NCBI GenBank assembly: GCA_963966185.1
Contig: CAWZYM010000313.1
Span: 93,501 to 157,500 of the forward strand
DNA from: Rhabditoides inermis
Taxonomy: Eukaryota; Nematoda; Chromadorea; Rhabditida; Rhabditidae
Reading direction: 5' to 3'
DNA: 64,000 nucleotides
The notes beneath the pieces were generated by a model. The model did no database searches, was not told the origin of the DNA, and was given only the letters and a program-made list of their open reading frames with translations. Below are positions 21,059-33,435 of the stretch, in pieces; position 1 is the first letter of the stretch; each line of letters opens with the position of its first letter. Both the position numbers and the translations under genes were made by a program.

Positions 21059-23872
21059 ATGTTCCCTCTATCTCTGGACACGTCATCTCTCCGGGAGTTG
21101 GCGGCCGGAAAGAAGATCAAGTACCTTCGCCACGGCGGCAAAGAGCGGGAGATGAAGTACGGTAGCTACAGTAGACCTGCCATACCTACCGTATACCAAT
21201 AGTCTGCCACAAGTTCCGTATATCTACGTATACTTACGTGTTACTACCTTCCCTCGTAACTACCGTATTGGTGTATGTAGTTATGAATGTATTGTACTCA
21301 CTTATCGTATACCTACCGTATACCTAACTCAGGGGCAGCGACATGTACCTGGTTTTCGACGACGACTCGCAGCTGAAGACGCACTCCTTTGTCCTCGCCC
21401 ACTTTTCGCAGTTCTTCGCCAAGGCCCTGGTACGGTAGATACAGTAAACCTGGAACAGTGTGCATTGTACAGTATGGTAGCTACAGTAACTTACGAAATA
21501 CAGTAACCCTGATACTTTTGCAGAAGCTGAAGGTTGGCGGGAAGTTCTACGTGCGTGTGAATCACCTGCCGAAGGAGTCTGTGCGCGCTATGGTCGACCT
21601 CATGTATTTGGGAGAGGTACGGTAGGCTACCGTAATCATGGTTACGGTAGATTAGGGACACGGTAGATAGAGTGTTGGATAGGCTACAGTACTCTAGGTG
21701 TCGGTGTCGGTTTCGCACATTGCGGACCACATTCACGCGGCGGCGGGACTGGGAATGCGCAGGGTTCACGAGCAACTCGTCTGCGGACTCACGGAGGTGG
21801 GGGTCCGCTCTCTCCTTCTCCCCTCCCTCTCCCTCCCTCTCTCATCTTCCATCCACCCGTCAGGGTATTCGTGGCGGGACTCCGCGCACGTGTCCCTATT
21901 CTATCCGTTTCTAGCTAGCTGCTGAGCCGTGCGGCGCTCGAGCCGTCAACATCGCCGCCAACCCGCAGTCCCAGCTGCGCACCCAGCAAAAGGTATACGG
22001 TACATACAGTACCCATCCTACCCATACCGTACCCTAGGTCCGCGTCGTCGGCTGCTTTTGCGTGCGCAAGGACAGGAACACCCAGGACAAGGTACCGTAA
22101 TCTGGCTACTGTACTCTACCGTGTACCTAAGTTGTGCGAGCTGACGGTGGACGCTGTGAAGATGATGGTGTCGCTGCCGTCGTCGCTCGAGTGCAAGGCG
22201 GACTCGATCAACTACGCGATGGGATGGTGAGGCGGCAGGGTGTTCGTGGCGGGACCCAGCACGCTTCAGGATGCGGCACCAGGAGTCTGTGGTGGTGCGT
22301 GAGGTGGTGAATGCGATCAACTTCCGCGGGGCGAACGAGATGTGTGATATGCCGGCGGACAAAGAGAAGAAGGTCATCGATCGCATCCGGATGGTGGGTA
22401 CTGTAAGTGTAGCAAGTGGAAGCATGTTGGGCACACATGGATGGACTGTCTACTCTACTCTACTCTATCCGCCTTCTCTCAGTATGCTACGTGTCCAGCC
22501 GATCTGGTGATGCTCTCGTTTCACCTCGACGAAGATGGGCAACCGATCGTATCGACCGACGGAGAGTACTACAAGACCTACGCGCCCCTCCCCGGACCGC
22601 ATCCCGAGGACGAGCGGTACGGGGTACTGTACGGGTACTGTACTCTGAAATCACTCTGTCAGCGCTCGTCCCCTCATCGAGCTGGATGCACCGGTGCGCC
22701 GCAGCGGCATCGACTTTGCCCACGTCGACGGAAACTGTGCGCGCATCGATTGATTATCGATTGATCGATTGATTGTCAGACGGCAGCAATGTGAGGGACG
22801 GCTCGAAGACGCCGGTTTCGAAGAAGATTGTTCGCGGGGTTCGCTCTGCGCTCGGATACAAAGACGACCCGAATGAGCTGCGCCACGGAAGGGTATCGAT
22901 CGATTATCGATTATAGCTTTATGGATTTTAGTGTCTCGTGATGGTCGAGTCGTTCCGCACGCCCAAACAGTGAGTACATTACTGTAGGATTATGGTATTT
23001 TGAATTTTCAATTTGCAGCAAGGGCAAGGGCTATGAGCGCAATGTTGAGTTGTCGCGTGGAAAGAAGAATGAGTTCGAGATTCCGCGGCAGGTATACGGT
23101 AGATGAAGTACCTCTAGTACTACGGTATTCAGAACCTGGACTGGAGCTTTGACCGCTTCCGCTCTCTCGAAAACAACTCGCCACTCGATAACAGCTGCAC
23201 CGATTCGAGCACCGCCTCGTGGGTCCCGCCGCGATTACCCTGGGGTACTAGATATCTCTTGCAGCTCGCTCTTGTTCTCGCCGCCACGCGTCTTCAAACA
23301 TCGCTTTGAGGCACTGTGAGTACATACAGTGGAGATTGAAATTAGGTATACGGTATGTTGGTTCAGGAACGAGTTCTCACGAGAGAACAGTCCGAAAGAC
23401 GACGACGACACTGACGATTCTGACGACGAGTCGTTCACTTCCACCCGCTGTTACTCGGACGACGGGTACTGTAGATACCGTATACCGTATTCTGCATACC
23501 GTATAGCGCACACTTCTAGACCGAAGAGCAGCTACTGCAATGAGCGGCCGCCGGCGACGCCCAGCCCTGATACCATGTGGGTTACGATAGCTTCAAATTG
23601 ATTTCACATTGTATTCACGATAATTCAGGGCCGAGCGCCTTGACAACGAGTTTTTCAAGAAGAATCTGGAGGAAATGATCGGTACGGTATACTGTAGGTT
23701 TCTTCTACAGTAATCTTCAGGCGAGCCTTCTGCACCCGAACCTGCCTACCCGGACAACTTCCACCAGTACGCTGGAGGTACTGTAGGATACTGTACTTGT
23801 AGTTAGTTTACTGTACTTTGAATTTCAGCGCCGCGCGGTCAGCAGAGTGACTACTATGAGCCTCGCCAGTAA
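21059..23872 (+). CDS. BTB/POZ-domain protein (538 aa, 20 exons)
   Basis: Exons: 21059-21156, 21333-21429, 21524-21616, 21698-21796, 21915-21992, 22038-22091, 22132-22226, 22270-22393, 22483-22616, 22663-22736, 22780-22892, 22932-22969, 23019-23091, 23133-23218, 23265-23315, 23367-23465, 23520-23576, 23629-23681, 23721-23777, 23829-23872. All phases agree. Residues ~33-95 fit a BTB fold: GSDMYLVFDDDSQLKTHSF, LAHFSQFFAKAL, then MVDLMYLGE. The rest is unfamiliar, with an acidic patch (DDDDTDDSDDE, about 450-460) and a Pro/Tyr-rich C-terminus. BTB proteins usually dimerise or bind Cullin-3. The ATG directly follows a CTGCAG acceptor, suggesting trans-splicing. Most introns carry TACNGTA motifs. 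The acceptor of exon 5 is the weakest call. Confidence 0.75.
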
Positions 23873-24001
23873 ACAACCGAGGAGAAGAGAAGAACAATCA
23901 AGTATCAAGAATACTCACTTAGCATCAGTCAAGAAAATGTACATTCCATACTAGATTAGATTATCACCACTAGCATGCATAGTGTAAACAGTTTGAGAAG
24001 G

Positions 24002-24007
24002 AATAAA
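24002..24007 (+). terminator. Poly(A) signal of the BTB gene
   Basis: AATAAA lies 130 bp after the stop codon in a 3' UTR that is duplicated, with the same AATAAA, at 54226-54370. Confidence 0.6.
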
Positions 24008-24332
24008 GATTGTGGAAACAAGTTGCTCTTCGTCTTAGAAGCGTGTCCCTATTCATGCTATAATTGGCATACCGCTCACACAATAGGCCGCGGATACTGT
24101 ATTTCTCTATTCATTTCTCTATTCATCTTAATAGAAAGTCTGCAAGGGAGGAAGCGGAAGCTATTGATGGGTTGTGTAATATACGCTGTTTGATATTCTG
24201 ATTTCAACTCTCTGTATGGTTTCGGCGTTTTTCGTTGTCGTGAAGCTCGGTCTGACGCGGGAATGGCACCCGGTCCCACCCCACAACTCGCAAACTCTTG
24301 ACGCTAGTTTGTAGGCAGTCCCTATAGAAAGT

Positions 24333-25679
24333 CGGAGCCAAAAATGCAGCCGCAGAACTCTGACCGGAAGTGACGTATGGCTCGCGAAAGTTTTGTTACC
24401 GCGCATGACATCTTCTGTTTCAAACTGTCGTCACAGCCTCGGTGGCCGAGTGGATAGCGAGTTCCCCTATCCAGAAGAGAGGCTCTGGTTCGAGACCGTC
24501 TCTCGATGCTGTTTTTTTGCAAAATTCTTACGTCTATTCAAGTCTTGCGAAAACACACACTTTACGTACCGAAATGATTTTTATGCTTCTCCAATCGTTA
24601 TCACAATTTTGAGACTGTAAATCTATCGTTAGATGGTTGAATAGGAGGGGGGTAATGCAACTGTTTCTCTGTCAGAAAAACAATTCAAGTCCATTCAACT
24701 CATCGCTCGGATCGAAAAAGGAGTAAGTTTCATATGTGAGATTCTGTGTAAATTGCGGAAAGACGATACTGTGATAAAACGATCGTGTTGGAGTGGGGTA
24801 AAACAAATTAAGCAACTACCGCGCCTTCCTTGCTGAAGGGTAGTTGTGTAAGGTATGTAAATAAAACTTACTCCTCTTTCAACCATCTACCTTCCTTTTT
24901 GAATTCCGAACCAACGTCAGTTGGTGAAAACAATTAAATGTCTTTTAAAAAACCAAAGTACTGCGCCAAGCGATTCCCTCTCACCTCACACTTGCAAGAC
25001 AAATCGAGGGAAGGACAGTGACTAGGACATGCATCCACGTATTCATTCACAAATTTCCACACGGTATTGTCGGCGATTTCGTCAGTTAGTGAAATGAAAA
25101 CAAAAACGATGAATTACATATCTCTTCTATACAGAATCTAGTGTGCGGCATTGGCTGGGCTTATGAATGATGTGAATTGTCTCCAAGGCCAGGCATCTAG
25201 ATCAACACATTGGTACCATAAATGGGATTGGTACGAATATTTTTCTTCATTTCATCGTTTATGTCTCTCTCTCTTTCTTATTTTCACGCGAGTGGAGTAG
25301 ACAGAGACAGTGAATGTAGGCTACAGAAATACAGTACAGCTCGAGTTAGATGATCCTTGTCGAAATTGCAGTCAACCATCTAACGATAGACTTACAGTCT
25401 CAAAATTGTGATAACGATTGGAGAAGCATAAAAATCATTTCGGTACGTAAAATGTGTGTTTTCGCAAGACTTGAATAGACGTAAGAAATTCGCAAAAAAA
25501 TAGTATCGACAGACGGACTCGAACCAGAGCCTCTCTTCTGGATAGGGGAGCTCGCTATCCACTCGGCCACCGAGGCTGTAACGACAGTTTGAAAACAGAA
25601 GATGTCATGCGCGGCATCAAAACTTTCGCGAGCCATACGTCACTTCCGGTGAGAGTTCTGCGGCTGCATTTTTGGATCC
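24333..25679. mobile_element. Inverted-repeat element with 308-bp arms containing tRNA-like sequence
   Basis: The arms 24333-24640 and 25372-25679 are near-identical reverse complements of equal length. The 731-bp interior has no recognisable gene. Each arm has a tRNA-like core (24436-24510 and, inverted, 25502-25576). This is either a MITE that captured a tRNA-like sequence or two SINE-like units joined head to head. No clear target-site duplication was found. Confidence 0.8.
24436..24510 (+). repeat. tRNA-like core in left arm (mirrored at 25502-25576)
   Basis: A box GGTGGCCGAGTGGATAGCG and B box GGTTCGAGACC are spaced as in a class I tRNA. The acceptor and T stems do not pair fully, so a functional tRNA is unlikely, but the internal Pol III promoter boxes look intact. 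Confidence 0.5.
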
Positions 25680-25789
25680 GAGGTTGTTTGAAATTTGAAT
25701 ACGTCTCCCTGGGCAATAATATCTTCAAACAGTTCATTTCAAAAATCATTAACTATTAAGAAGTTTTTCCTTACTCGTACATAGAAACT

Positions 25790-25990
25790 GTGCACCGATT
25801 GCCGATATGCCCCGCCCCCTCGCCTCAATCTCGAGCCTCCCTCCATATCGATCGATTCTGTTTTTCTGATCTTTATCATCGCTCTCTACCATTTCTTCTG
25901 TTTCTTCTTTTCGTTCGCGTTTGAAGTATATATGTTTGAAACATGAAGGAGCTAGATAATCGATATCCGTCTTTCAGCCGCCGTTGATCA
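25790..25990 (+). promoter_or_regulatory. 5' flank of Kelch copy B with likely trans-splice acceptor
   Basis: Homologous to the flanks of copies A and C (CCGCCCCCTCGCCTC, ATCGATCGATTCTG), ending in CGTCTTTCAG, then 13 nt before the ATG. Confidence 0.45.
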
Positions 25991-28578
25991 ATGGACGATC
26001 CTGCATATTACCTCGATTTCCATGCCCAGCTCAATGAGCAGCGACGGTGTGTGGAGTGTTGGGTTGTTGTGTATTCATGTATGTGTACTCATTTCAGTGC
26101 GGGTGACATGTGTGATGTGAAGATAATCTCCCGAGGCAACGACACCGGCAAGGGAAACGAGGTGAGCGAAACAGTGTGTTTGTGACTTGATAAGTTTGTA
26201 TCGCTGGTATGGTTTCAGTTCATGGCTCACATGAATGTTCTGTCGGCGGCGTCTCCGCATTTCAAGCGCGTCTTCCACTCGGATTTCAAGGAGGCCATCG
26301 TTGGAGAGGTCAAGCTGGTCAGTTTTCGATGATTATTGTGATAGTTATTTTGATTATCATATTTAGGACATGGACACTGATATTGTGGAGTTCCTTCTTG
26401 AATACATATACACTTCTAAAGCTGAGATTGGTAAGGTAAGTTAATTGCAATTCATACATTTTGTTTTCTTTTTCAGACGAGTCCATCGCGTCTCGCCTTC
26501 TCCCAGAGGCTGCTTATCTTCAGCTGGATAGACTGAAGGAGCGATGTGCCAAGTGAGTGATTCGAGACAGGTCGAGAGGTCAATGGGTGTTGCAGGTTCC
26601 TACTGGCTAGTGTGACTCCTACGAACTGCATTGAGATGTGGTCGTTCGCCCGTCTCTATTCCTGCGAAGAGATGAAGGATCACGCATGGAAGATGATGTG
26701 CCGCAACTTTGAGTTAGTATAAGTAGTTCGTTTGTTCGAGTACTCAATAATATTTATGTTCCAGTTCCCTTATCGTTGTCCCCGAATTCCTTGGTCTTGA
26801 CAAAAAGGATCTGTTCGCTCTTTTCACAGGTATAAAATCTAACAGAAGAGTGTTCATTTCCACTTCGCCTTCCAGACAAGTCTCTCCGCTGTCGGGAGTC
26901 GAGTGTGTTTTCTGGAGTGTGCAACTGGGTGCGGGCCGATCCGGAAAACAGGAAGCAGCACATGAAAGAGTGAGTCTCATCTCCTTATTCAATCTCACTT
27001 GTCACAGGCTCTTCTCGCTTGTTCGCCTCTCGTGTCTGAAGAAGGACTATCTGGTGGACACTGTTGGCAAGGAACCTCTAGTCACTCAGGACAAGGAGTG
27101 CTTCCAGATATACCTTGATTGTATTGAGGTCCGTATTGTTGTCATGCTATTGATTTTGATATTCTGATTCGAGGGTATTGCGAGGGCTGCCCCCGACTCT
27201 TCTCGCAACCGTGGAATGACTTGGAAGGCGAGCGGGGAGTGGACGGATGGACCGCAGCTGGGTGTGAGCATGTGAGATTGGATTGCACTCGCTTGTACAT
27301 GAAGTATATATTTCCAGGTACAAATGTTCGGCCGTCGTACTTGACGACAAGATCTACTGTGCCAGCAACTGTAATCAAATGGCTGTTCTCTCGCAAAGTG
27401 TGTAGAATAGATATATATTTATTATATAAGCGAACCTTGGGACGATGAAAAGGCGGGTTAATATTTAAAAAATGGCTAACATATACTGTGTTCAGTAAAT
27501 ATAATATCTTCGGTACTTATTTTCTCAGGTGACTGGCGGCTGTTCGCTTCTCCGACTACCGATGTCTTCTGGAAGCTATGTGTTGTCTCTGATACCATGT
27601 ATGCGATCGGAGTCGTCTCTGGAAAGTGAGTGATTCACTCGTACACTCTTTCAATCTATTCCAGTCGCAATGTGTACAAGTTCGAGAAGGGATCGGAGAC
27701 GTGGACACTCGTGCACAGTGCTCAAGGAAAGAGGTACGATCATTGGTATTTGTGTGTTTTATGAACACTTACAGTGGGGATATTGTCGCTGTTACTCCAT
27801 TCAATGACCGAATCTGTGTGGCAGACAAGAGTACCGAGACTATCGAGACATTCGACCCAAAGAATGCTGGTACGCGATTCCTTCATTCATAATGTATTCA
27901 TTTGTTGTTCTAGGATCTGGATTTGTTCGTCTGTGCGCGTTTCCTTCTGGTCTGGCTAATCACTTCCCGCTTTGTGTGGTGGATGGTCGTCTGATGACTG
28001 TCGGAGGATTCACGAATTTTGCTTACACGAACCACGTATGCGACACTTTAACCGCCTTCCAATGTTTCTTGTAGGTGTACGTATGGAATCCGCAGACTGA
28101 TTCTTGGAATGAGGGAATACCGCTCAGAGAGGTATGAAGGAACTTTGAAGAAACCATTAAAGAAACTGTTCGTAGAGCGTAGTGACTGACCGTTTTCATT
28201 CCATGTAGCCCATGTTGTATCTATATCACACCGTAGGCTCGCACTCGCATCGGTGCGACGGTGTGCGATGGTCGACTCGTGATCGCTGGTGGAAGCGACG
28301 GAGAAAGAAAACAGGATGTTCAGGTGAATTCGATGCTCCAGAGCAAAATAGGTAATAGGTGCTAACGGACTGGCCTTGTCTAGATGCTGGTAGATGGCGA
28401 GTGGAAACAGCTGCCGTCACTCAAACGTGCGCGCTACGACTGCGGAGTCGCTGTTCTCGACAATGTGAGTGGAGGGAGTAGAGAAACTGGGTTTATTATA
28501 TTGTCACAGGTACTGTACGCGATTGGTGGATATCCAGCAACTGACTCCGTGGAGATGCTTCGTCTCGATGAGGAGTGA
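25991..28578 (+). CDS. BTB-BACK-Kelch protein, copy B (intact, 536 aa)
   Basis: Nineteen exons with matching phases: 25991-26046, 26098-26161, 26219-26317, 26367-26430, 26477-26552, 26596-26712, 26765-26829, 26876-26969, 27008-27128, 27174-27271, 27318-27397, 27529-27625, 27665-27733, 27775-27869, 27914-28035, 28075-28131, 28237-28323, 28384-28464, 28510-28578. BTB spans about residues 20-120 (DVKIISRGND, SPHFKRVFHSDF), BACK about 120-250 (CIEMWSFARLY, FSGVCNWV), and Kelch-type repeats the rest (LCVVDGRLMTVGG, VCDGRLVIAGG, VLYAIGGYP, with W-containing strands such as YVWNPQTDSWNEG). It is probably a Cullin-3 adaptor. No disabling change was seen, making it the best reference for relatives A, C, D and E. 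Confidence 0.85.
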
Positions 28579-28744
28579 AGGAGGAAGAGGGGCGAGAGAC
28601 AATCGGGCAATCGGGAGGACGACTAATACTCAAATGATTTATGCATGTTGTTATTGCTTCTTGGTGAATTATTATTTCTCAATGATATAGATATTTTTTG
28701 AATACAATTGACAACTTTTTGGAAGATATTAAGCCTAAGCCAAA

Positions 28745-28769
28745 AGAGAGGGCGCTGCGCGCCCTCTCT
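28745..28769. repeat. Perfect palindrome with 3-nt loop
   Basis: AGAGAGGGCGC, loop TGC, then the exact reverse complement. A related GCGCCGCTGCGCGCC-type palindrome followed by CTAATG lies at about 53830-53855, so it may be a transposon end. It could also fold as a transcript hairpin downstream of Kelch B. Confidence 0.4.
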
Positions 28770-29136
28770 AATGTAGGGTGAGAGAGCTCGACTCACAATT
28801 GCCTGCTTTACAAATTCGTTTCCAAAGTGGAAAAGGCTGTTTTCGACTCTTTGTGATGCCAGAAAATGAAGGAAATGGAAACCTTACTCCATGGACCATA
28901 GCAATTGATTCCTGGTCAATATTGTGTTACAGAGAAAAAGAGAAAGGGGAGGAAAGGGGAGGAAACAGGAGAGGTTACTGAGACGCTGTCTCTACGCATA
29001 CGCATCCTGAAAGAGAGGAAGAATCTTGTAAATCATGGGAAGAAAACACATACCAGGAAAATTGAAATGTTTTATAATCTTTAATGCAGGTACCGTATAT
29101 GTATGTACAGATCAATGTCAAAGAAAAAAAAACGTA

Positions 29137-29400
29137 TTAGATTCTGTCCAACAGTTTGTTCTTTTCGTTTTGCAGCTCCGACACGATTTCGTGGATTTCC
29201 CTGAATCATCAATAGGGTTACTGTATTTCAAATACCGTACCCACCGTCCCTTGGTCTCCGGTAGTTGCCTGTACAGGTAGAATATGCATATAGAGGAAGG
29301 AATGATGTATAGAACAACGAAAGCATACGAGCCAATTGCCTCATAGAGAGGGAGAATCGAAAAGGTCGTAATCACGACGGCAACTGAAAACGGGTTGGTT
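29137..29400 (-). pseudogene. Sugar transporter (MFS/GLUT-type) C-terminal fragment
   Basis: Two minus-strand exons, about 29400-29245 and 29200-29137, give a last transmembrane segment (EAIGSYAFVVLYIIPSSI), the family signature PETKGRE and a short Lys/Glu-rich tail, then a stop. The intron is in phase (CG|G). Upstream helices are missing: similarity stops about 200 bp before the retroelement sequence begins. Likely a 3' remnant of a transporter gene. Confidence 0.55.
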
Positions 29401-30100
29401 CCACAAAGCTATAGGATGTTATATTTCATAAGAAAACGCAGTTTTCGTAATAAAATATTTATTATACGTGATGAAGGGAAAAACATATTGCTTATCTCTA
29501 CGTGATTAGCTCGTCATCTCATAAACCAACGGTATCCTCTATCTAACACCGAGAGAGGTATACACAGCAGTGGTATAAAAAAAAGGAAGCAAGGGAATAA
29601 CAACGGGGAGACCGGAGGAAGGGAAACAAGGAGGCGGGCTGAGTTGCGAAAGCTAAGCGCCGCCGGGTCCCGCCGCGAAACACCTGCTATGTAACGAAGG
29701 AGAGTGGGGGAGAGGAAAAGAAAAAGAAAATAACAAAAGATACTTCACTTCTTTTCGTGAGCTCGTCACGTTAGGTTGTGTTGAGAATTTATTCTCAATT
29801 TCCCCTTATTTGGGATGTTCGTTTTATTACGAAACGACACGTTAGCACCCGAGCGGTGCGGCGGACCCTGCGCTCTTCGGGGTCCGTTCTCTTGTTTCGT
29901 AACCTTTTCGAAACGATAAGCGTGTTGCATACGCGCGTGGGTTGTTGTGTGTCTGGATGGGTAATTCTATCGTTACGGCCTGGCGTTGATCCAGAGCGGA
30001 TAGTACCACTCCGTAACGTCAGGTTTTTTTCCTGTACGCCCGCGTTCGCGTCACGACTGATTTGTTTGGCAAATAACTTCGGTTTTCGTTTCCAGGATCT

Positions 30101-32880
30101 ATGGGTAGGTCCCGGTCGCGCTCGCGTAGCTCTTCGGAGTGCAGCGCTGGATCAAGAAGGTCGAGAAGGGACTCAAACCATTCATCGGATGGCGACTACA
30201 GCCAGGACTCCGTCCGGTCGCGCGAGGCGTCCAGGGAAGATACCCCGGAGCCCATCACCATCCACAAAAAATCGGTAAGCTGGGATATTTTTTTGTTTCT
30301 CTAGAATAATTCCCCAGATCTGGGACTTACCCAGGATCCCCTTTAAGGTCGATTTCTTCTCGGCCACCATGGAGGTTCCGCCGCCACCGAAGATGTCGGA
30401 AGCAAGGAAGCGAGACCGCGTCAGGCTTCCTCCTCCCGTGTTGGCGGATTTCGAGAAGGCAGCATCGGGAGGGTTGGTTTCCTTTTTTGTTTTTTGGTTA
30501 CCATCCGTCTCGCAATCAGGAACTACTCATGGTTATACCTTACTTTAGGATCCTCCTGAGGGAGGGAGAACGCGAAGAGTTTCTGCGAGGAATCCCGTGG
30601 CCTGCGTCAGTCTTCGCGGCAGCTCCCGTCGTCGACAAGGAATTTGGTTCCGTATCAGGCGGCATGTACGTGGCAGAGGTTGGTCTAGCGGTCAAAGGGG
30701 GGAACCTTATCCAGACGGTGTTTGTGTTTCAGGTACGGATGCTAGAGATGCACGAGAATCTTCTGGGAGCGGCGGCTGCCATCGCTTTTTCGTCAACAAC
30801 GGACTGCGAGGAGACAAGCGAAGGCTACAAGAGAACTGCCCTCTCCTGCATCGGAGGATGCATTTCCGAGATCATCGGCCTGCGCCGGACGCGTGTCCAG
30901 GGTGAGTAGTGAAGGAGTAATTACCCCTTCCAAATTGATTTGGGTTCTCACATAACGCTTGCAGAGCGCCTGCACCTCCCTCGCTCGTTGCTCGCCGATG
31001 CAGCGTCGACCCCTCTGGCAAAGGAGCACGAGGAGACGGGAGGCATTGCTTCCGGTACGTTCTCTAATCACTCGGTACCCCCGGAGGTTTTGAGTTTAGT
31101 CACTCTAAATTGTTTCAGAGTTGAAGCCAGTCCTGTTCGGTCGAGACCTGAGGGCACGTGTGACTGCGGCGGCCGAGGAGACTGACCTGAAGTAGGTCTC
31201 AGGGTTATTCTTAGTGAAATTGTAATGCCACCTGGTGTACTCCTTGTTTTCACTAGTATAATGGTCTCCATGTCAGGAAGTCGATCAAGAAGCTCGCCAA
31301 GAGGCGTCAGGGAGAAGATCGCGACAGGGAGCAGGCGGGCGGGAAGCGCCACAAGAGTTCCCACTACAAGTCGGGCCACCTTGACCGCGGCAGGTATGAG
31401 GCGCCTTCCCCGGCACAAACCCTTACCACTGGTCCCACCCCCTTTGTGGCGGGCCAGATCGCGGACCACGCTGATGAGTGGTTCAAGTTGACAAGCGATC
31501 CCACTATTCTGAACATGGTAGCGGGCTATCGTATACCTTTCTCTCACATCCCCGCCCTGTCTGTGGTTGTTGGCGAGTCTAAGACGAGGTCCGTACCCGA
31601 GACGCTTTTTCCTGAGCTAGAAAAGATGCGAGATAAGTGCGCGATAGAGAGGGTGCCGGCGGGCGAGCGAGTGTGGATAAGCAACATTTTCCCCGTACCG
31701 AAGAAGGACGGGTCCTTGCGTCCGGTGATCAATTTGAAGCCCCTTAACGCGTTCATCGAGCCCGTGCATTTCAAGATGGAAAACATAGGCACCGCAAGAT
31801 CCCTCATTGAGAAAGGTGACTGGTTGGCGAAGCTGGACTTGTCGGACGCATACTATTCTGTCCGAATCCACCCCCATAGCAGGAACTATCTCGCGTTCGC
31901 TTGGGGTACGGAGATTTGGCGATTCCGGGCACTATGTTTTGGACTTTGTACAGCTCCGTGGGCGTTCAACAAGCTGATGAAGCCTATCGCCGAGTCGATG
32001 CGGTCCGCGGGCACAAGGCTAGTTTACTACCTGGATGACTGGTTGATAATCGACTCATCGAAGGAACAGCTGACTCACAGGGTGGCGTCACTGTGTACGT
32101 TGTTCGCTCGGCTGGGGCTCACGGTGAACGTCAAGAAGTCGGAGATGGACCCCACTCGAAACATAGAGTTTCTCGGTATCATGATTGATTCTAGGCATCT
32201 GACCACCTCGATCCCCGAGTACAAACTCGAGAAGATCTGCGCGAGCTCGAGATCGTTGTCCACTCAGGAGACCATAGTGGCGTCCCGCCTAGCTAGTCTA
32301 ATCGGATCTCTCGTCGCGGCGTCGGCTGCGATTCCGTTCGCTTTCCTCTATGTCCGCCATCTGCAGAGGGTTCTAGCGAGGGGCTTGGGAGGCTCGTCCG
32401 ACTACACGAGGACATGTTCAATGAATGAGTACGCGCGCGCAGAGTTGCTTTGGTGGACCCACACTTGCCCAAGACAGAACTCTGCATCATTCGCTCCGCG
32501 GCGTTTTCTCGGTACACTCACCACTGACGCGTCGAACAGAGGGTGGGGCGCGATATTCGGCTCTCAGCGCACAGGGGGTAGGTGGACGGCAGATGAGGAG
32601 CGCGACCACATTAACACCAAGGAGCTTCGTGGCGCCCTCTTCGGAGCGATGTGCTTCGCGAAGAATCTGTCCGGTGGCTGGCTGAAGGTGGAGCTTGACA
32701 ACTCTTCGGCCGTGGCGTACATCAATAAGAGGGGGGGGGGGGGGCGCAGTGAGCGACTCCCTTCATATGGTGGCCGTCGAGTTTTGGGAGTGGGCACGAT
32801 CCAGGGATATCGCACTGATAGCCACCCATAGACCGGGGGTCCTGAACGAAGACGCAGATCGAGAGTGTCGAGATCGAGAG
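30101..32880 (+). mobile_element. DIRS/PAT-like retroelement gene: gag, reverse transcriptase, RNase H; six introns
   Basis: One reading frame results if six introns are removed. Exons: 30101-30274, 30318-30472, 30549-30678, 30733-30901, 30965-31054, 31119-31191 and 31277 onward. The N-terminus is RS-rich, followed by a gag-like region. The RT carries VPKKDGSLRPVINLKPLN, LDLSDAYYSVRIH, FGLCTAPWAFNKLM and YLDD. The RNase H has LTTDASNRGWGAIFG and INTKELRGALFG. A 14-G run at 32731-32744 shifts the frame; the other frame resumes RNase H with SDSLHMVAVEFWEWA and ATHRPGVLNEDAD. The RT/RNase H type resembles DIRS/PAT elements, which normally also encode a tyrosine recombinase; none is visible downstream, so the copy is 3'-truncated. 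Outer ends were not determined; the element-like region may start near 29600. Confidence 0.75.
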
Positions 32881-33435
32881 TGCAGCATGTTGCAACGTCC
32901 GTGTTACCGGATCACTCAAATAAAGGAGAAATTGCGGCAGCACACACCATTAATCACATACCAGGTCAATCAATACGGTAACAATAACGGTATCACCCGA
33001 GGGGTGAATGATACCACGGACCACGGTACGCTGTGAATGATACTACAAAACGACTTGATGTTTTCGAATAGAGTTCAGCCGTGTCGTTTTCGCATTCGTA
33101 TTCATCTCGTTTTCAAGTTGAGGTTGAGTAGATGTTTAATGTCAACACTACCAAATACTTTCAAGAAAAACTACCAAATACTTTCATGAAAACACATAGG
33201 TGAATCGATGAAAAGATGAGTTCTACTCGCTGTCAATATCTCAATCGTGTTCACCTCCCACACTGTTTCCACCATTCTCTCTCTCACTCTCTCTCTTCTC
33301 TCTCTTCTTTCTCTCTCTATTTCTCTCTTTCTCCTCGGTTCTATCTTATTTTGCTTATTCTGAGTGAGTGATACATTTGCGAGTGCTTGCGCGCACTCGT
33401 CACTCATGACCGCTTTCATTCATGCACCGCTCATG

